Positions 10,469 through 21,737 of a stretch of 64,000 nucleotides of DNA are shown piece by piece (position 1 is the stretch's first letter; each line of letters begins with the position of its first letter). This DNA comes from Castanea sativa (taxonomy: Eukaryota; Streptophyta; Magnoliopsida; Fagales; Fagaceae): NCBI RefSeq assembly GCF_040712315.1, contig NC_134013.1, forward strand, positions 74,406,001 through 74,470,000, in the 5' to 3' direction. Made by a program: the position numbers and the translations under genes. The notes beneath the pieces were generated by a model that worked only from the letters and a program-made list of their open reading frames with translations, was not told the origin of the DNA and did not search any database.

Positions 10469-11701
10469 TCACTGATAGTACCTTCGCAAATGTTCCACGT
10501 TCCAAGGATGTTCTAACTTCCGCCCATCCAGGGCTTCCAGGTAGTAGGACCCCTGCCTTTTGCAGTTGATTACCCTGTAGGGTCCTTCCCAATTGGGTCC
10601 CAGTTTTCCATGAGCTGGGTTCCTGGTCGCCAAGGAGACCCTTTTGAGGACAAGGTCCCCGACACTGAACCGTCTGGGTTTTACCATGGCGTCATGCTGT
10701 CTGGCCATGAGATTTTTGTACCTTGCCGTCCTTTGCTCCGCATCCATTCTTACCTCATCAATAAGATTGAGGTCAAGGCGAAGCTGTTCCCCGTTGTCTT
10801 TCTCCTGGTACTTCATCACTCGGTGACTCGCCATATGGACCTCCGCCGGTATAACGCCTTCACTCCCATAGGCTAGTTTAAAAGGGGTTTCTCCCGTCGG
10901 AGTTCGTGTAGTCGTCCTATAGGCCCAAAGAACACCTGGCAGCTCGTCTGGCCATATCCCTTTTGCCCCCTCAAGGTGAGTCTTGATGATTTTCAGCAGG
11001 GATCGGTTTGCTACTTCTGCTTGCCCATTTGCCTGCGGATGGGAGGGTGAAGAATAGTGATTCTTGATGCCAAAATGATTGCAGAAGTCTCTGAAGGGTG
11101 CGTTGTCAAATTGACGTCCGTTGTCAGATACTAATACCCTGGGTACTCCGAACCTGCATAGGATATTCTTCCATACAAAATTCTTCACGTTCTGCTGAGT
11201 GATTGCTGCAAGAGGCTCGGCTTCTACCCACTTGGTAAAGTAATCTATCCCTACCACCAAAAACTTCATTTGTCAGACTCCTATGGGAAAAGGACCCAGG
11301 ATATCCAGTCCCCACTGTGCGAAGGGCCATGGGGCTGTCATTGGGGTCTAATACTCTGACGGCTGCCTGAGCACATTGCTATAACGCTGGCATTGGTCAC
11401 ATACCTTGACATAGGCTTTAGCGTTTGCCTGCATTGTTGGCCAATAGTAGCCGGCACGGACGATCTTATGGACAAGGGACCTTGCCCCTGAGTGATTTCC
11501 ACACGATCCTTCATGAACTTCCCTCAGAACATAGTTTGACTCGTCAGGAGCCAAGCATCTTAAGTAGGGTTGGGAAAAGCCTCGCTTGTACAACACCTCA
11601 TTTATGAAGACATACTTAGCCGACCTGACCCTTAACTTTCTCGCTTCATCCTTGTCTTCTGGAAGCCTCCCATCTTTGAGGTAGATTATTATCGGATTCA
11701 T
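10469..11701 (-). pseudogene. Integrase part of pol, with two in-frame stops
   Basis: The frame reads through an HHCC zinc-binding segment (HEGSCGNHSG then VCDQCQRY). It continues into the DDE core: WGLDILGPFP, VSDNGRQFDN and SHPQANGQAEVANRS supply the Asp, Asp and Glu. A C-terminal region with GDLVLKRV and GKLGPNWEGPYRV follows, and the frame ends at RRYYQ. Stops at 11348-11350 (after PSEY) and 11273-11275 (before QMKFLVV) interrupt the same frame, between the zinc domain and the catalytic core. Integrase would insert element DNA into the host genome; this copy cannot make it intact. The frame continues directly from the RNase H segment. Confidence 0.9.
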
Positions 11702-12799
11702 CTAATTTTCTCCTCCTCCTATCTGCTGTATGTCAGGGATGTCTTTGCTCGACATGTACTGGATGTCGCGGAACTCGTCTACGACCCCTGCCGAGGCGGC
11801 TTTTGCCAAGGCGTCTGCTTCAGCATTCTCCTCCCTGGGAAGTTGAATAAAACTTATGGCTGAAAATTTCCGGGCAAGGCGTTTCACTTTGTTGAGGTAC
11901 TTCTTCATTCGATCCTCTTTGACATCACACATCCCATTTACTTGGTTAATGACCAGTTGAGAGTCTCCTCTGATTGTTAACGATTCCGCCCCTAAGGACT
12001 TGGCCAATTCCAACCCCTTGAGTAGAGCTTCGTATTCAGCCTCGTTGTTGGTAGTTGGATATTGTAGACGGACCGCATACTCCAACTTGTCGCCCTCAGG
12101 GGATTTCAGTACAATTCCAATCCCTCCTGCATACAGTGTGGATGATCCGTCCACATTAACCACCCACATTTCATTTCCTTCGTCCTTGTTCAGGTCGTCC
12201 TGACTGGGGGTGAATTCTGCAATGAAATCTACCAACGCCTGCGTTTTTATCGCGCTCCTCGGGAGGTACCTGACATCAAACTCGCTAAGCTCAACGGCCC
12301 ACTGTACCAGCCGTCCAGCAGCTTCCAACTTGCTCATCGCCTTTTTTATGGGATGGTCTGTCAGGACGTTGATGACATGTGCCTGAAAATAATGTCTTAG
12401 CTTCCTGGAAGCCGTGATTAGTGCGAAGGCTAGTTTCTCCATCATCGGGTATCATCCTTCTGCCCCTCTCATCGCGCGGCTTGTGTAATAGACCGGCTTC
12501 TGGATTCTCCCCTCTTCTCTAACTAACGCTGAGCTTACTGCGTGTGGGGACACTGCCAAGTACAAGTACAACTCTTCCCCAGGTACAGACGGACTCAACA
12601 GTGGTGCGATCATTAGATATGTCTTCAAGTCTTGGAAGGCCTTCTGACACTCGTCCGTCCATTCAAAAGTCTTCCTAAGGATTTTAAAGAATGGTAAGCA
12701 TTTGTCAGTAGCTTTCGATACGAACCTGTTGAGGGCGGCGACTCGTCCAGTAAGAGACTGGACTTCCTTGATATTTTTCGGTGGCTCCATGTTCGCATC
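11702..12799 (-). pseudogene. RT thumb, RNase H and second (archaeal-type) RNase H of pol
   Basis: After the frameshift near 12790 the frame carries EPPKNIKEVQSLTGRVAALN and FEWTDECQKAFQDLK (connection region), then YLYLAVSPHAVSSALVREE. It continues past a TGA at 12452-12454 with EKLAFALITASRKL, FDVRYLPR and ALVDFIAEF. A second RNase H follows: VNVDGSS, GIGIVLKSPEG, NNEAEYEALLKGL, GDSQLVINQVNG and REENAEADALAKAAS, with its D, E, D and D residues visible. A gypsy RNase H plus a separate RNase H before integrase is the Tat arrangement. The segment ends at a TAG at 11702-11704, after which integrase continues in the same frame. Confidence 0.9.
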
Positions 12800-14445
12800 G
12801 CCCGGATTTTATCCGGATTCGCCTCAATTCCTCCGTGCGACACCATAAACCCCAAGAATTTACCCGATGAAACCCCGAAAGCACACTTGCTCGGATTTAG
12901 TTTCATGTGGTACCGTCGCAATGTATCAAAAGTTTCTTGAAGGTCGTCAAGATGTTTATCCTCGTCCTGGCTCTTCACCAGCATGTCGTCCACATAAACT
13001 TCCACATTTCGTCCGATTTGAGGACGGAACATATGGTTGACCAGCCTTTGGTAGGTCGCCCCCGCGTTCTTCAAACCGAAAGGCATAACCTTGTAGCAAT
13101 ACAACCCTTGGCTCGTGACGAATGAGGTCTTCTCCTGATCCGCTTCATTCATCTGAATCTGGTTATACCCCGAGAAAGCGTCCATAAAGCTAAGTATTTT
13201 GTGACCTGCCGTCGAGTCCACTAACTGGTCAATGCGCGGCAATGGGTAGCTATCCTTGGGGCAAGCTTTGTTTAGATCAGTGAAGTCCACGCACATCCGC
13301 CACTTGCCATTGGCTTTCTTGACCATGACTACGTTCGCCAACCAGTCTGGGTAATGAACTTCTCGGATAAATTTCGCGGCGACCAATTTCTGCACCTCTT
13401 CCTTAATGGCATTGTCTCGCTTAGGAGCAAAAACTCTTCTCTTCTGACGCACTGGTTTCGAATAGGGGCACACGTTCAGGCTATGGGTAATGACGCTCGG
13501 ATCGATGCCAGGCATGTCCTCATGACTCCATGCAAAGACATCGAGGTTTTTCTTCAGAAACCGAATCAAAGCGTGCTTTGCCCCCTCTTCCATGCTCGCC
13601 CCAACTCTGGTAGACTTCTCGGGCTGGTTATCATCCAAAGGGACGTCCTCCAATGCTTCAGTGGGCTCAGCCACAACCCTCCTTCCGTCTATACTCATCG
13701 CCTGCATGTGCTCGTCCATGGCCAGCATAGCTAAGTAGCATTCCCTGGCAGCCAACTGGTCTCCTTGTACCTGGCCTACTCCGTGCTCGGTCGGGAATTT
13801 GATGGACAGGTGGTAGGTAGAGGTTACCGCTTTCCAGCTGTTCAAAGTTGGCCTTCCAATAATCGCATTGTATGACGACGCACAATCAACAACAAGGAAA
13901 TTCACCTCCTTGGCTATCTGCTGCGGATATGTTCTGACGACCACTGGCAACGTGATGGTGCCTACAGGTTGCACCTTCATTCCTCCGAATCCTACCAACG
14001 GCGAGTTCACTGGTCGAAGCTGATCTCGTCCTAGTCTCATTTGTTGGAATGCGGGGTAGTAAAGAACGTCTGCAGAGCTGCCATTGTCTATCAGTACCCT
14101 CCTGGTCGTGTAGTCAGAGATGAGTAGGGTGATGACTATCGCGTCATCGTGTGGGTGGTGAATTCGTCCTGCCTCCTCGTCCGTGAAAGTAACAGCCTGC
14201 TGGTCCACTTCCCTCGTCCTTGAAGGTCGTCCAGACTGTTGGATGTTCTGCACCACCTTCAGGTATGTCTTTCTTGACCTGGACGACTGCGCCGTCGAGC
14301 TTCCTCCTATAATTACCCTTATTTCTCCTAGTGGGGGGCGTGATGATTCTTCCACCTTGGCCTTCATTTTCTCATCTCTCTGGTCTCGTCCAAGGAAGTT
14401 CCTCAATTTCCCTTGTCTAATAAGATTTTCTATATGCTGCTTCAA
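12800..14445 (-). pseudogene. Protease and reverse transcriptase part of pol
   Basis: The protease region shows IDNGSSADVLYY near residues 120-130 of this frame, with Asn in place of the usual Thr or Ser after the catalytic Asp, followed by NAIIGRPTLN. The reverse transcriptase begins around KRRVFAPKR and contains FIREVHYPDWLANVVMVKK, MCVDFTDLNKACPKDSYPLP, ILSFMDAFSGYNQI and the catalytic YVDDMLVKS near 12980. A frameshift at about 12790 (after PDKIRAM) moves the rest of pol to another frame. Up to that point the frame is fully open, so this is the best-preserved part of the element. Confidence 0.92.
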
Positions 14446-15540
14446 GTCAAAGCACTCGTCCGTATCATGTCCATGGTCCCTGTGAAAACGGCAGTACTTG
14501 CTCCTATTACGCTTGTTGGGGGTCCCCCTTCAATTTGTCCGGCCACTTCAAGGACGGATCATCCTTGATCTGCATAAGAACCTGCTCTAACGGCATAGTC
14601 AAGGGCGTATATTGCTGATTCCTCGTGGAGGAACTGGCCTTCTTACCATCCTTATCTTTTCTCTCGTCTACTCGAACTTTCTTTGGACGAGGTCCCTGGT
14701 CCGGATAGCGATGGTGGCCCATTTCCGAGCGCTCTGCCCTTTTTCTTTTCTTGGCTATGATAGCGTCTTCAGCATTCATAAAATTCTGGGCTGAATGGAC
14801 AAGCTCGCCCATAGTCTGTGGTTCCCGCTCGTAGAGCTTATGAATGAACAAGTCGAATTAACCCCATTGTGGAAAGCGGCCAGCAATAACTTGTCATCCA
14901 TCTCGTCCACCGTTAAGGCTTCTCTCGTTAAACCGGGTGATAAAAGACCGCAAACTCTCATTGTCCCCTTGCTCTATGGTCGGCGGGCTAGAGGAGGAAC
15001 GCTTGTGACGCCGTCCTCCAATGAAGTTGTTGACAAACAAGCTTACTTAGTTCTTCAAATGATCCCACCGAGTTTGGGGGAATCTTGCCGAACCACACTC
15101 GCGCCGGTCCCTTGAGTGTGGTGGGAAAAGCTCGCACATGATCTCGTCTCGGGACCCCTTGTAGGTGCATGGTCGTCTTGAAAGTTGCAATGTGATCGCA
15201 AGGGTCGCGATTTCCATCGTACGAGTCTAGAGAAGGCATTTTGAACTTCGGGGGTAGAGGGTGATTGTTGATGGAAGCTGTGAAAGGGGAGTCCGTTCGG
15301 TGGACCATATCATCTACTAGGCTTGCTCGCCTCATATTTTCCCTCATTTCCTCCATGGCTTTTCTCATCTGGTCCATTTCTTTTTCCAAGTGTGGCACCC
15401 TTCTTGAAGCGGTACCCCTTGTTTGATCTTCGGACTCTACATTTTCCCCTCCTCCTTCCCCGACTTGGGGCCCTTCCCTCCGTATGTCCTTGACGCCTCC
15501 CGAGGTTGATCTCCTTATTCAACTCCCGGTTCTAACGCGT
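14446..15540 (-). pseudogene. Gag region with frameshifts
   Basis: Minus-strand pieces in shifting frames give a coiled-coil start (HLEKEMDQMRKAMEEM), the gag core (FKMPSLDSYDGNRDPCDHIA, LKGPARVWFGKIPPNS, SFEELSKL) and a downstream part with YEREPQTMGELVHSAQNFM and a basic linker. A CCHC-like knuckle (YCRFHRDHGHDTDEC at about 14455-14497) passes directly into the protease frame. Frame changes lie near 15000-15080 and 14780-14860. Gag forms the particle that packages element RNA; this copy cannot make a continuous protein. The precise start is uncertain because of the frame breaks. Confidence 0.8.
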
Positions 15541-15726
15541 CGCCCCGCCATAGCGGCAGCCATGGATTGTATGTGCTGAATAGAAGGCGGTTGCATTACA
15601 GGCGCTGATCTGCGATCGCGAAGGGGATTGCTGGAGGCATCCCTACTCTCCTGGTGGCCTGGGCGGGTAGCCCTTGATCTTGTTCGAACCATTCAGCCTT
15701 TTGTCTAGGATAGAATAACAGTGGTT

Positions 15727-15742
15727 CCCACAGACGGCGCCA
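15727..15742 (-). promoter_or_regulatory. Primer-binding site
   Basis: Read on the minus strand, TGGCGCCGTCTGTGGG begins two bases after the 5' LTR. A TGGCGCC-type start is the usual tRNA-primer complement in many plant gypsy elements, and its position fixes the element's orientation. The matching tRNA was not checked. Confidence 0.75.
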
Positions 15743-15744
15743 AC

Positions 15745-16428
15745 TGATGATGCGAAGAAAATCAGTAGGCTGGATGCTTCGGACTTCAAAGGACCACTGG
15801 CTCTCTCTGCGGCCTGAAAAAGAAAGAAAAACGAATCAAAGGCGACCGGGGCTACCGGCCGAAAGCCCTCCGATGGTGAAGTTAGTTTTTCTCTCCATGT
15901 TATGAGTTCCAACTTTTTTGGTGTCAAAATGAACGTACCTTGGCCTTGTCTGAGACAACCCCTTTTATAGTGTCCTTACAGGCGGTTATCAAGATTGAAA
16001 CTTCTCCTATATTCGAGGAGAGGTAGGAGTCAAGTGTAACTTGCATAACCGTTTGGGAGTTATGCTTCTGTTGCTCAACGGATACCTGGCGGTTATGCGT
16101 GGGATAAGGGATTGTCACGCCATGCTCGGAGATTTTCCTAAGTATGGTACCCTCGTCCTGGCCGAAGTATAGTACCCTCGTCCTGGGAGCCCTTGAATGT
16201 GCGCTGGTATGCGCAGGGGCAGTTTCGTCTAACCGACGAATTCCTTCAGGACGACGTTATTGGCGTTCTGGACGAGTGTATCCTTCTGGTGATGCTTACC
16301 TCGTCCAGAACTCTTCTTACAAGGACGAGGTAATTCTGGGTAAGTTCCTGAGGGTGTTTACGATGGTAGCCGGGTTATAGACGACCTTTATGGACGACTT
16401 GGAGATAGGCTAAATCAGCACCCTATCA
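15745..16428 (-). repeat. LTR (5' LTR in element orientation)
   Basis: It starts TGATGATGCGAAG and ends CACCCTATCA, next to the atatc duplication at 16429-16433. It would supply the promoter for gag-pol. It differs from the other LTR by about 22 substitutions and one indel, mostly transitions. Confidence 0.95.
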
Positions 16429-16599
16429 ATATCTAATCTGTTGTACCTTACTAAATTCAAATGTTAGAGTTTATTTATTTATTTATATAATTATTTTGCT
16501 GAATAAATGAGAATACAAAAGCCTAAGGGCCAAGCCCATCTCAGCTTTGACACACACACAAAAACACTAAGAGGGAAGGTAGAGAAGAGGACAGGCCCC

Positions 16600-16970
16600 C
16601 AAGAGGAACAAAAAACAGCCCAAAAGGTTAAATTATGGGCTAGAAAATTTAAGTCTTTCTGAACAAAATTAGCCAGCCAGATCGAGCAAAATGAATCCAA
16701 AAGTGATCTAACCTCAGCAACACTGTTTTTTCAATTTCTCAATTAGAGTGACTTGGGACTTGGTTTATTGAATTGATGACATTCAGCATCCAAGAAAACA
16801 TATTTGAGCTTTTGCTCAAAAAAAGAAAAAAAGAAACCATATTTGAGCTCAAGCTTTGAAGCTTCCCCAGCCATCAAAAGAGACACATGGGTCTTGGCCC
16901 AATTCACAGATCCTTTAACGTGAGATCCTGTCCAAAGTCCAAATATGGCATAGCATTCCATATCGAAAGT
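16600..16970 (-). pseudogene. RNase H (RVT_3-type) remnant of a LINE
   Basis: Minus-strand fragments in more than one frame give CHQFNKPSPKSL and then VRSLLDSFCSIWLANFV with QKDLNFLAHNLTFWA. The arrangement (DAL.NPS..SLW, then I..L...F...FV.R..N..AH.LA.W) is that of the RNase H domain at the 3' end of plant L1-type LINEs. Stops and an AAAG-rich insertion near 16800-16840 interrupt it. The rest of the LINE is not evident nearby. Confidence 0.55.
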
Positions 16971-17468
16971 TCCAAACTACCTTGAGAAAAACAATGTACG
17001 TTGAGAAAGTTGCTTATAACTTCTTTTTTTGAGAAAAAAGTCCATGCATTTTATTAAGGGAGGCCAGTGAAAGAGTTGCTAACTTGATATGCTCTTCTCT
17101 TAGAAAAAAAAAAAATTAACATGCTCTTCATTTTGTACATCTTGCTCTTAACTAAATGCAGCTTGACAGTTTAAAGTTTAAACATTAATGTCTCGCATTG
17201 GCAGAATGATGGTTTTTTTTTGCTAAGTAGTAAGTATGATGGTTCATATTCTTGGTAACTTTTAGGCCTTGCTTTTGCAATGGACAAAGTTTGCCCTCCA
17301 ATCCTGATTAAAAAATTTACGTGTCATTGTCATATATAAAACATATTGACCAACTTCCATACTTAACCCCAGATAACTACACCCATCTATTTTTTCTGCC
17401 AATTAAAAGAAAAAAAATAATCTATTTTTTCTGCCAATTAAAAGAAAATAATAATAATTTAAACTGAT

Positions 17469-17507
<39 letters not shown>

Positions 17508-18212
17508 ATTACAAACAACTCAAAATAGTTTGAAGCTAAATCTTGTGCCTTTTGTACTTATGCGTGTTTTCACTAAGCTACCAAAAGGGTCTAAATCTTC
17601 AAAGAATTTTTATAATATTGCATAACAACAATATTGTAAGAATTTGAAAACTTTTGGCTTTTTCTTTCCAAAAAAGGAAAAAAAAAATCTATTAACAAAA
17701 AGTTTGGATTTATTAGAACATCTCTACTAGATTTCATTATCTCACTCAAACGAAGAGAGAAAAAAATCACTTTTTTATTTTGTCTATTTACTTTTTTAAA
17801 TACACTATTTATTATCTCATTTCAATATTATTTCATTATTATTTTTATAATCTTCTTTTATTCTTCCTTTACTCTGTCTTTCTCAATAACTATATTTGAG
17901 AATTGAATCTCGTGAAGCACTTGCCTTAACAACATATTCAATCATTGGATCATATAATTTTAATTTTCATACTAGCATTTTTTTTTCAAGAGCTATATTT
18001 TTCAAATCAGATCTGGCAAAGCACATGCAGCAACATCATATCCAGTCATAGGATTATCAAATTTTAATTTTTGTACTCACATTATTTAACTAAGTTTTTT
18101 TATTATAATAAAATTATTTAATTATGTTATTCTTTGTTGTAATTTGAAAATTTTCAAATCTATGTTAGTCTTGTGCAAATACTTTAAAAATTACATGTAG
18201 GTTGTAGCACCT
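16971..18212. other. AT-rich intergenic DNA with a CT microsatellite
   Basis: No gene is seen. A (CT)n run lies at 17472-17504, and a 23-bp direct repeat (CTATTTTTTCTGCCAATTAA) occurs twice around 17388 and 17423. Segments near 17720-17900 have the look of old MITE ends but no readable boundaries. Confidence 0.6.
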
Positions 18213-18395
18213 CACTACAAAAAAAAAGTTCTATAGCCGCGTTTTTAAAACGTGGCTATAGCTCGAAAAAACGTGGCCATAAATCAGGTGTTGTGGGTGC
18301 GTTTCTCAGAAACGCGGCCCAACTAGGGTCTTAGGCCGCATTTTTGCAAACGCGGCTGAAAAAAACGCGGCTTAAGACCCGCGTGTTTTGTAGTG
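18213..18395. mobile_element. CACTA (CMC) MITE, 183 bp
   Basis: The left end is CACTACAAAAAA and the right end TTTTGTAGTG, the CACTA terminal signature. Three-base duplications CCT (18210-18212 and 18396-18398) flank it, as expected. The interior is packed with ACGCGGC / GCCGCGT and ACGTGGC motifs and a palindrome GCGTTTCTCAGAAACGC, giving a strongly folding sequence. No coding capacity. Confidence 0.9.
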
Positions 18396-18619
18396 CCTAA
18401 CAACGTATTTTTATGGACAAAAACTACAAGATCACCCTTTCATTATGGGTTGACGAATGGATTATACCATTGGAACCTTTTTTTTTTCATACTTTTCTGG
18501 GAGATCTAGAAAAATATAAAATTACAATCAATGGGTTTTTATTTTTTTGAAAGGTACAATCAATAGGTTTTAAAAAAGACTATAACATAAAATTTAATAT
18601 CAGTTTGAAATTTATCAAA

Positions 18620-18799
18620 GAGAAATGATATGTTCACAACATTTTTACAACATTTTCACAACAAATCCTAAGTGGCAGGTTGTTATTGGTTGTTATTGTT
18701 GGAGTAAAAAGGTCATCTTAGCGTTAGATTCAAATTTGAACCAATAACAACTAACCACCTATGATTTGTTGAGAAAATATTGTGGACGTAGCATTTCTC
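18620..18799. mobile_element. MULE-type MITE, 180 bp (copy 1)
   Basis: The ends GAGAAATGATATGTTCACAA and TTGTGGACGTAGCATTTCTC are inverted repeats. The exact 9-bp duplication tttatcaaa lies at 18611-18619 and 18800-18808. The interior matches the copy at 31168-31347 in inverted orientation (AACAACCTGCCACTT / AAGTGGCAGGTTGTT), and both are 180 bp long. Non-coding. Confidence 0.9.
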
Positions 18800-18808
18800 T
18801 TTATCAAA

Positions 18809-20389
18809 TATATGTAAATTAAATGAATTCATAACTAACTATAAATCCATTAATTTTTGAAGGGTTTTTTTTTTTTTGGAATCATTCAATCCATCCAATT
18901 CTAATTTCTATCTTTTAATATGACAAAAACATTTTCCAGCCCTTTTTAAATTTTAATTTTAGGGTTTATTATTATTACAAAAAAAAAAAATCAAACATTA
19001 AAAGCCCCACCACTTTGATCACCACCCCGAGAGAGATGCATAGTTTCTTTAGATCTATTACATTATTTTATTCCCCTAAGCCACAGTGACTCCACACCAA
19101 GAAAAAAAAAGTCACTGTAGCTCTTCAAAAAAGTTTCTCTTATATAAAGAGATTGTTGGACCTTCATATTAGGAGTTTACTCTGTAAAATAGAGATGATT
19201 TTGGGGTTACTTAGTTTGTTGGAGATGCTATTAGAGAGTGAAATTTAAAAATAGGCCTCCAATGGTCTCTCTCTAAATCTCCAAAAAAAAAAAAAAAATC
19301 CTCATGTACAGTAGTTCACCAAGCCCGATGGGCAACTATTCATTAGCAATTGAATTTTTTTGATTTAAAAATTTCAGCAAGTAGTATTATATCAATTCTT
19401 CTCTTTCCTGTTAATTAAAAAAAGATGAAGAAATAATAAATGAAGAATAAAAAAATAATATTTAAATGAAATAGAAAATGGATAAAGAGAGATCATTGGA
19501 GAATTTCCTGTTTGTACTCTCTAAAGTCCAAACAATACAAAATTTTAGAGAATTACATAACAACTTTGATAATTTTTTCCACAACATCAAAGGTGATAGA
19601 TTGTGATTAGTACTATAATATTACTTTAACATGAAACTATTACTAACATCATTTTTATTGTATACTAACATTAATCTATTACTCAACAGTGTTAAAGAAA
19701 TTTGCGGAATTTATTATGTACGTAAACATTAATGTAAAATGTGTAAAGTAACTATGAAAAAACTAATCAAAACCAACCAGTAAAATATTAGAGCCTATGA
19801 GGCTATACCGTGTCGTTTTCTAGCTACGACCATATTAGGAACAAAACAAATTTTGTAAAGCTAGATTACTTGCCTAATGGGCCTATGCAAGTAACTGGTC
19901 ATGTCTGCTCTTCTTATTCTTGCTCCCTATTCCTAAAATACAATGATTTGTTCGGGAAAAGACTAATAATAATATATTAACAAATCTATTTTTGAAAAAA
20001 ATTTATTGAGAATTAGAAAAGTCGTCAAATTTTTTTAATTCTTAATAAAACTTTTTCCAAAAATAGTATACTAAGAGCACACATTAGTAAAATTCATAGT
20101 AATATTGCATCAAAATAATAATAAGTGATGCACAAACTCCTGGGGAGGTCATAAATGATAAATGTCCCCCCCCCCCCCCACAATAAGTAGGAGCGGAAAA
20201 ATTAAACCCTAATAATACGAAACAATTTAAAATTGGATAACACCATAAGTGTGGGAGGAAGGGATAGATAGTGTTTGCTCAAATTACTGTTGCTGATTTT
20301 TTTTTGGTTTTGCTGAGTAACTTAAAACTACTTTGTCTAATACTTCGTTCTTTATTAGACATGGAAGTGGAACTGTACATGTACTTTTC
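18809..20389. other. AT-rich intergenic DNA, nothing recognised
   Basis: No gene signal. Homopolymers include an A-run near 19285 and a C-run near 20167-20179. A segment near 19545-19690 has the feel of the MULE-type MITE family but no clean ends. Confidence 0.6.
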
Positions 20390-20392
20390 TAA

Positions 20393-20915
20393 GAGCATTC
20401 TTATTAAGAGTGCTAAAAATGCTAAATGCTATTTTTTAACATTTTTAGCACCTCAAATCATAAAAACATATGTCCATCAAACATTCTAAATCCTAAAACA
20501 TTTAGCATGAAGCTACAGTGGGCTTATATCAATACAAGCTCACTGTAACTGAGTTGTAAAAAAAAAAAAAAAGGTTTTTTATTCATCACCAACGAATCTA
20601 TTTCCATTCCTATTTCTCTTTCCTATCACTCTTCTCTTCCCTCTTCTCTCTTCTCTGTCCCATGGTTTGGCATGGTCCGATGGTCAGGGTCGTGGTTTGA
20701 TGGGTTTGGGTCCGATTGGATGGTCCGATGGTCGTGGGTGGTGGCGGTAATGGTTCGATGGTCGGCGATTGTGGTCCGATGGGCATGGGTCGTGGGTCCG
20801 ACAGTCCAGTGGTCGTGGTGGAGGTTCGGCGTGGGTCGTGGGTCATCGATCTACTAGTTTTGCTGTGTGTGTGATGGGTTTTGGTTCACCGATTTGCTAG
20901 TGGCGGCGATGGAGG

Positions 20916-20947
<32 letters not shown>

Positions 20948-21390
20948 GGTTTGTGGTAATGGTTTTGGTTCGGCGTGGGTCGTGGGTCACCGATCCTGGG
21001 TTTGTGTGTGTGATGGGTTTTGGTTGTTTGCTGGTTCGGTGTGGGTTTGCTGGTTGTTTTTGTGGTGGTTGAGTGATGGTTGGTTGTGATTTTGGTGGAT
21101 GGTTGTGATTTTGGTGGATGGTTGTGGTTGTAGTGGTGGGTTGTGGTTGCTACAATGGTTGTTATGGCAAGTGGAGCGGTGGTGGAGGAGGGGGTTGGCT
21201 GGGTTCTATAGTTTTTGGTGTGGATGATTTATTATTGTTCTAATGAGTAGTTCATATTATTTAAATAAAATGGTAAAAAATATAGAAGCTTTGTTGTTTG
21301 ATGTATCTTAAAGTGAGGTGGTATAATCAATAAAGTAAAATTTTGAAGTGTTAAATGTTAAAATTTTTAAAATTCTTGATGGGAATGCTC
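20393..21390. mobile_element. Harbinger-type non-autonomous element, 998 bp
   Basis: The ends GAGCATTCTTATTAAGA and TCTTGATGGGAATGCTC are imperfect inverted repeats flanked by TAA on both sides (20390-20392 and 21391-21393), the TWA target typical of PIF/Harbinger. The interior has a T-run near 20918-20942 and G/T-rich repeats (GGTCCGATGG, TTGGTGGATGGTTGTG) that open low-complexity frames. No transposase or recognisable captured gene. Confidence 0.75.
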
Positions 21391-21434
21391 TAAGTATTCT
21401 TGATCTTCCAGAGAAATTTGGCGTATGACACTTA

Positions 21435-21734
21435 GGTGGCGTTTAGATTCATGTTTTGCGTCCACATTTGTTGAGTTTCACGTATCCTTCTTTTTTCTTT
21501 TTTTTTGGCAGACAAATTTCACTATTACAGCTACTATTCATACTAGCCGCAGTTGTTGACTTTTCTTCCGTGAATAGTGCATTCGTGCACTGTTCATAGG
21601 ACCTACAAATATCAATTTTAGCAACTTTTTCATTAAAAATAGGTTTCATAGTACTATTTATATATTTAAAAATTATTTTACTACAGTGTTTTTAGTTTTT
21701 AATTTTAAAATATAAATTTTATCCAAACGGAACC
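21435..21734. mobile_element. Harbinger-type MITE, 300 bp
   Basis: The ends GGTGGCGTTTAGATTC and AATTTTATCCAAACGGAACC are inverted repeats with TTA duplications on both sides (21432-21434 and 21735-21737). The interior includes GTGCATTCGTGCACTGTTCA, a motif often seen in small eudicot MITEs. Non-coding. Confidence 0.75.
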
Positions 21735-21737
21735 TTA

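Larger units (their letters stand above)
6305..16428 (-). mobile_element. Ty3/gypsy LTR retrotransposon, Tat lineage, degenerate
   Basis: Two LTRs of 685 and 684 bp begin TGATGATGC and end CCCTATCA. They are flanked by the exact 5-bp duplication atatc (6300-6304 and 16429-16433). The element reads on the minus strand: a primer-binding site beside the right LTR, then gag, protease, reverse transcriptase, RNase H, a second RNase H, integrase, a spacer with tandem repeats, an opposite-strand extra gene, a purine tract and the left LTR. Integrase after two RNase H domains and an extra ORF between pol and the 3' LTR are marks of the Tat lineage. By eye the LTRs differ at about 23 sites, near 96-97% identity. 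Gag has frame breaks; pol has one frameshift and four in-frame stops. It is not autonomous now. Confidence 0.95.

Noticed and set aside
14183..14485. Plus-strand frames opposite gag-pol (also 10610-10876 and 13354-13734)
   Set aside because: They are shadows of the minus-strand pol frame, without their own domain signature or splice structure, unlike the extra gene at 7370-9533.
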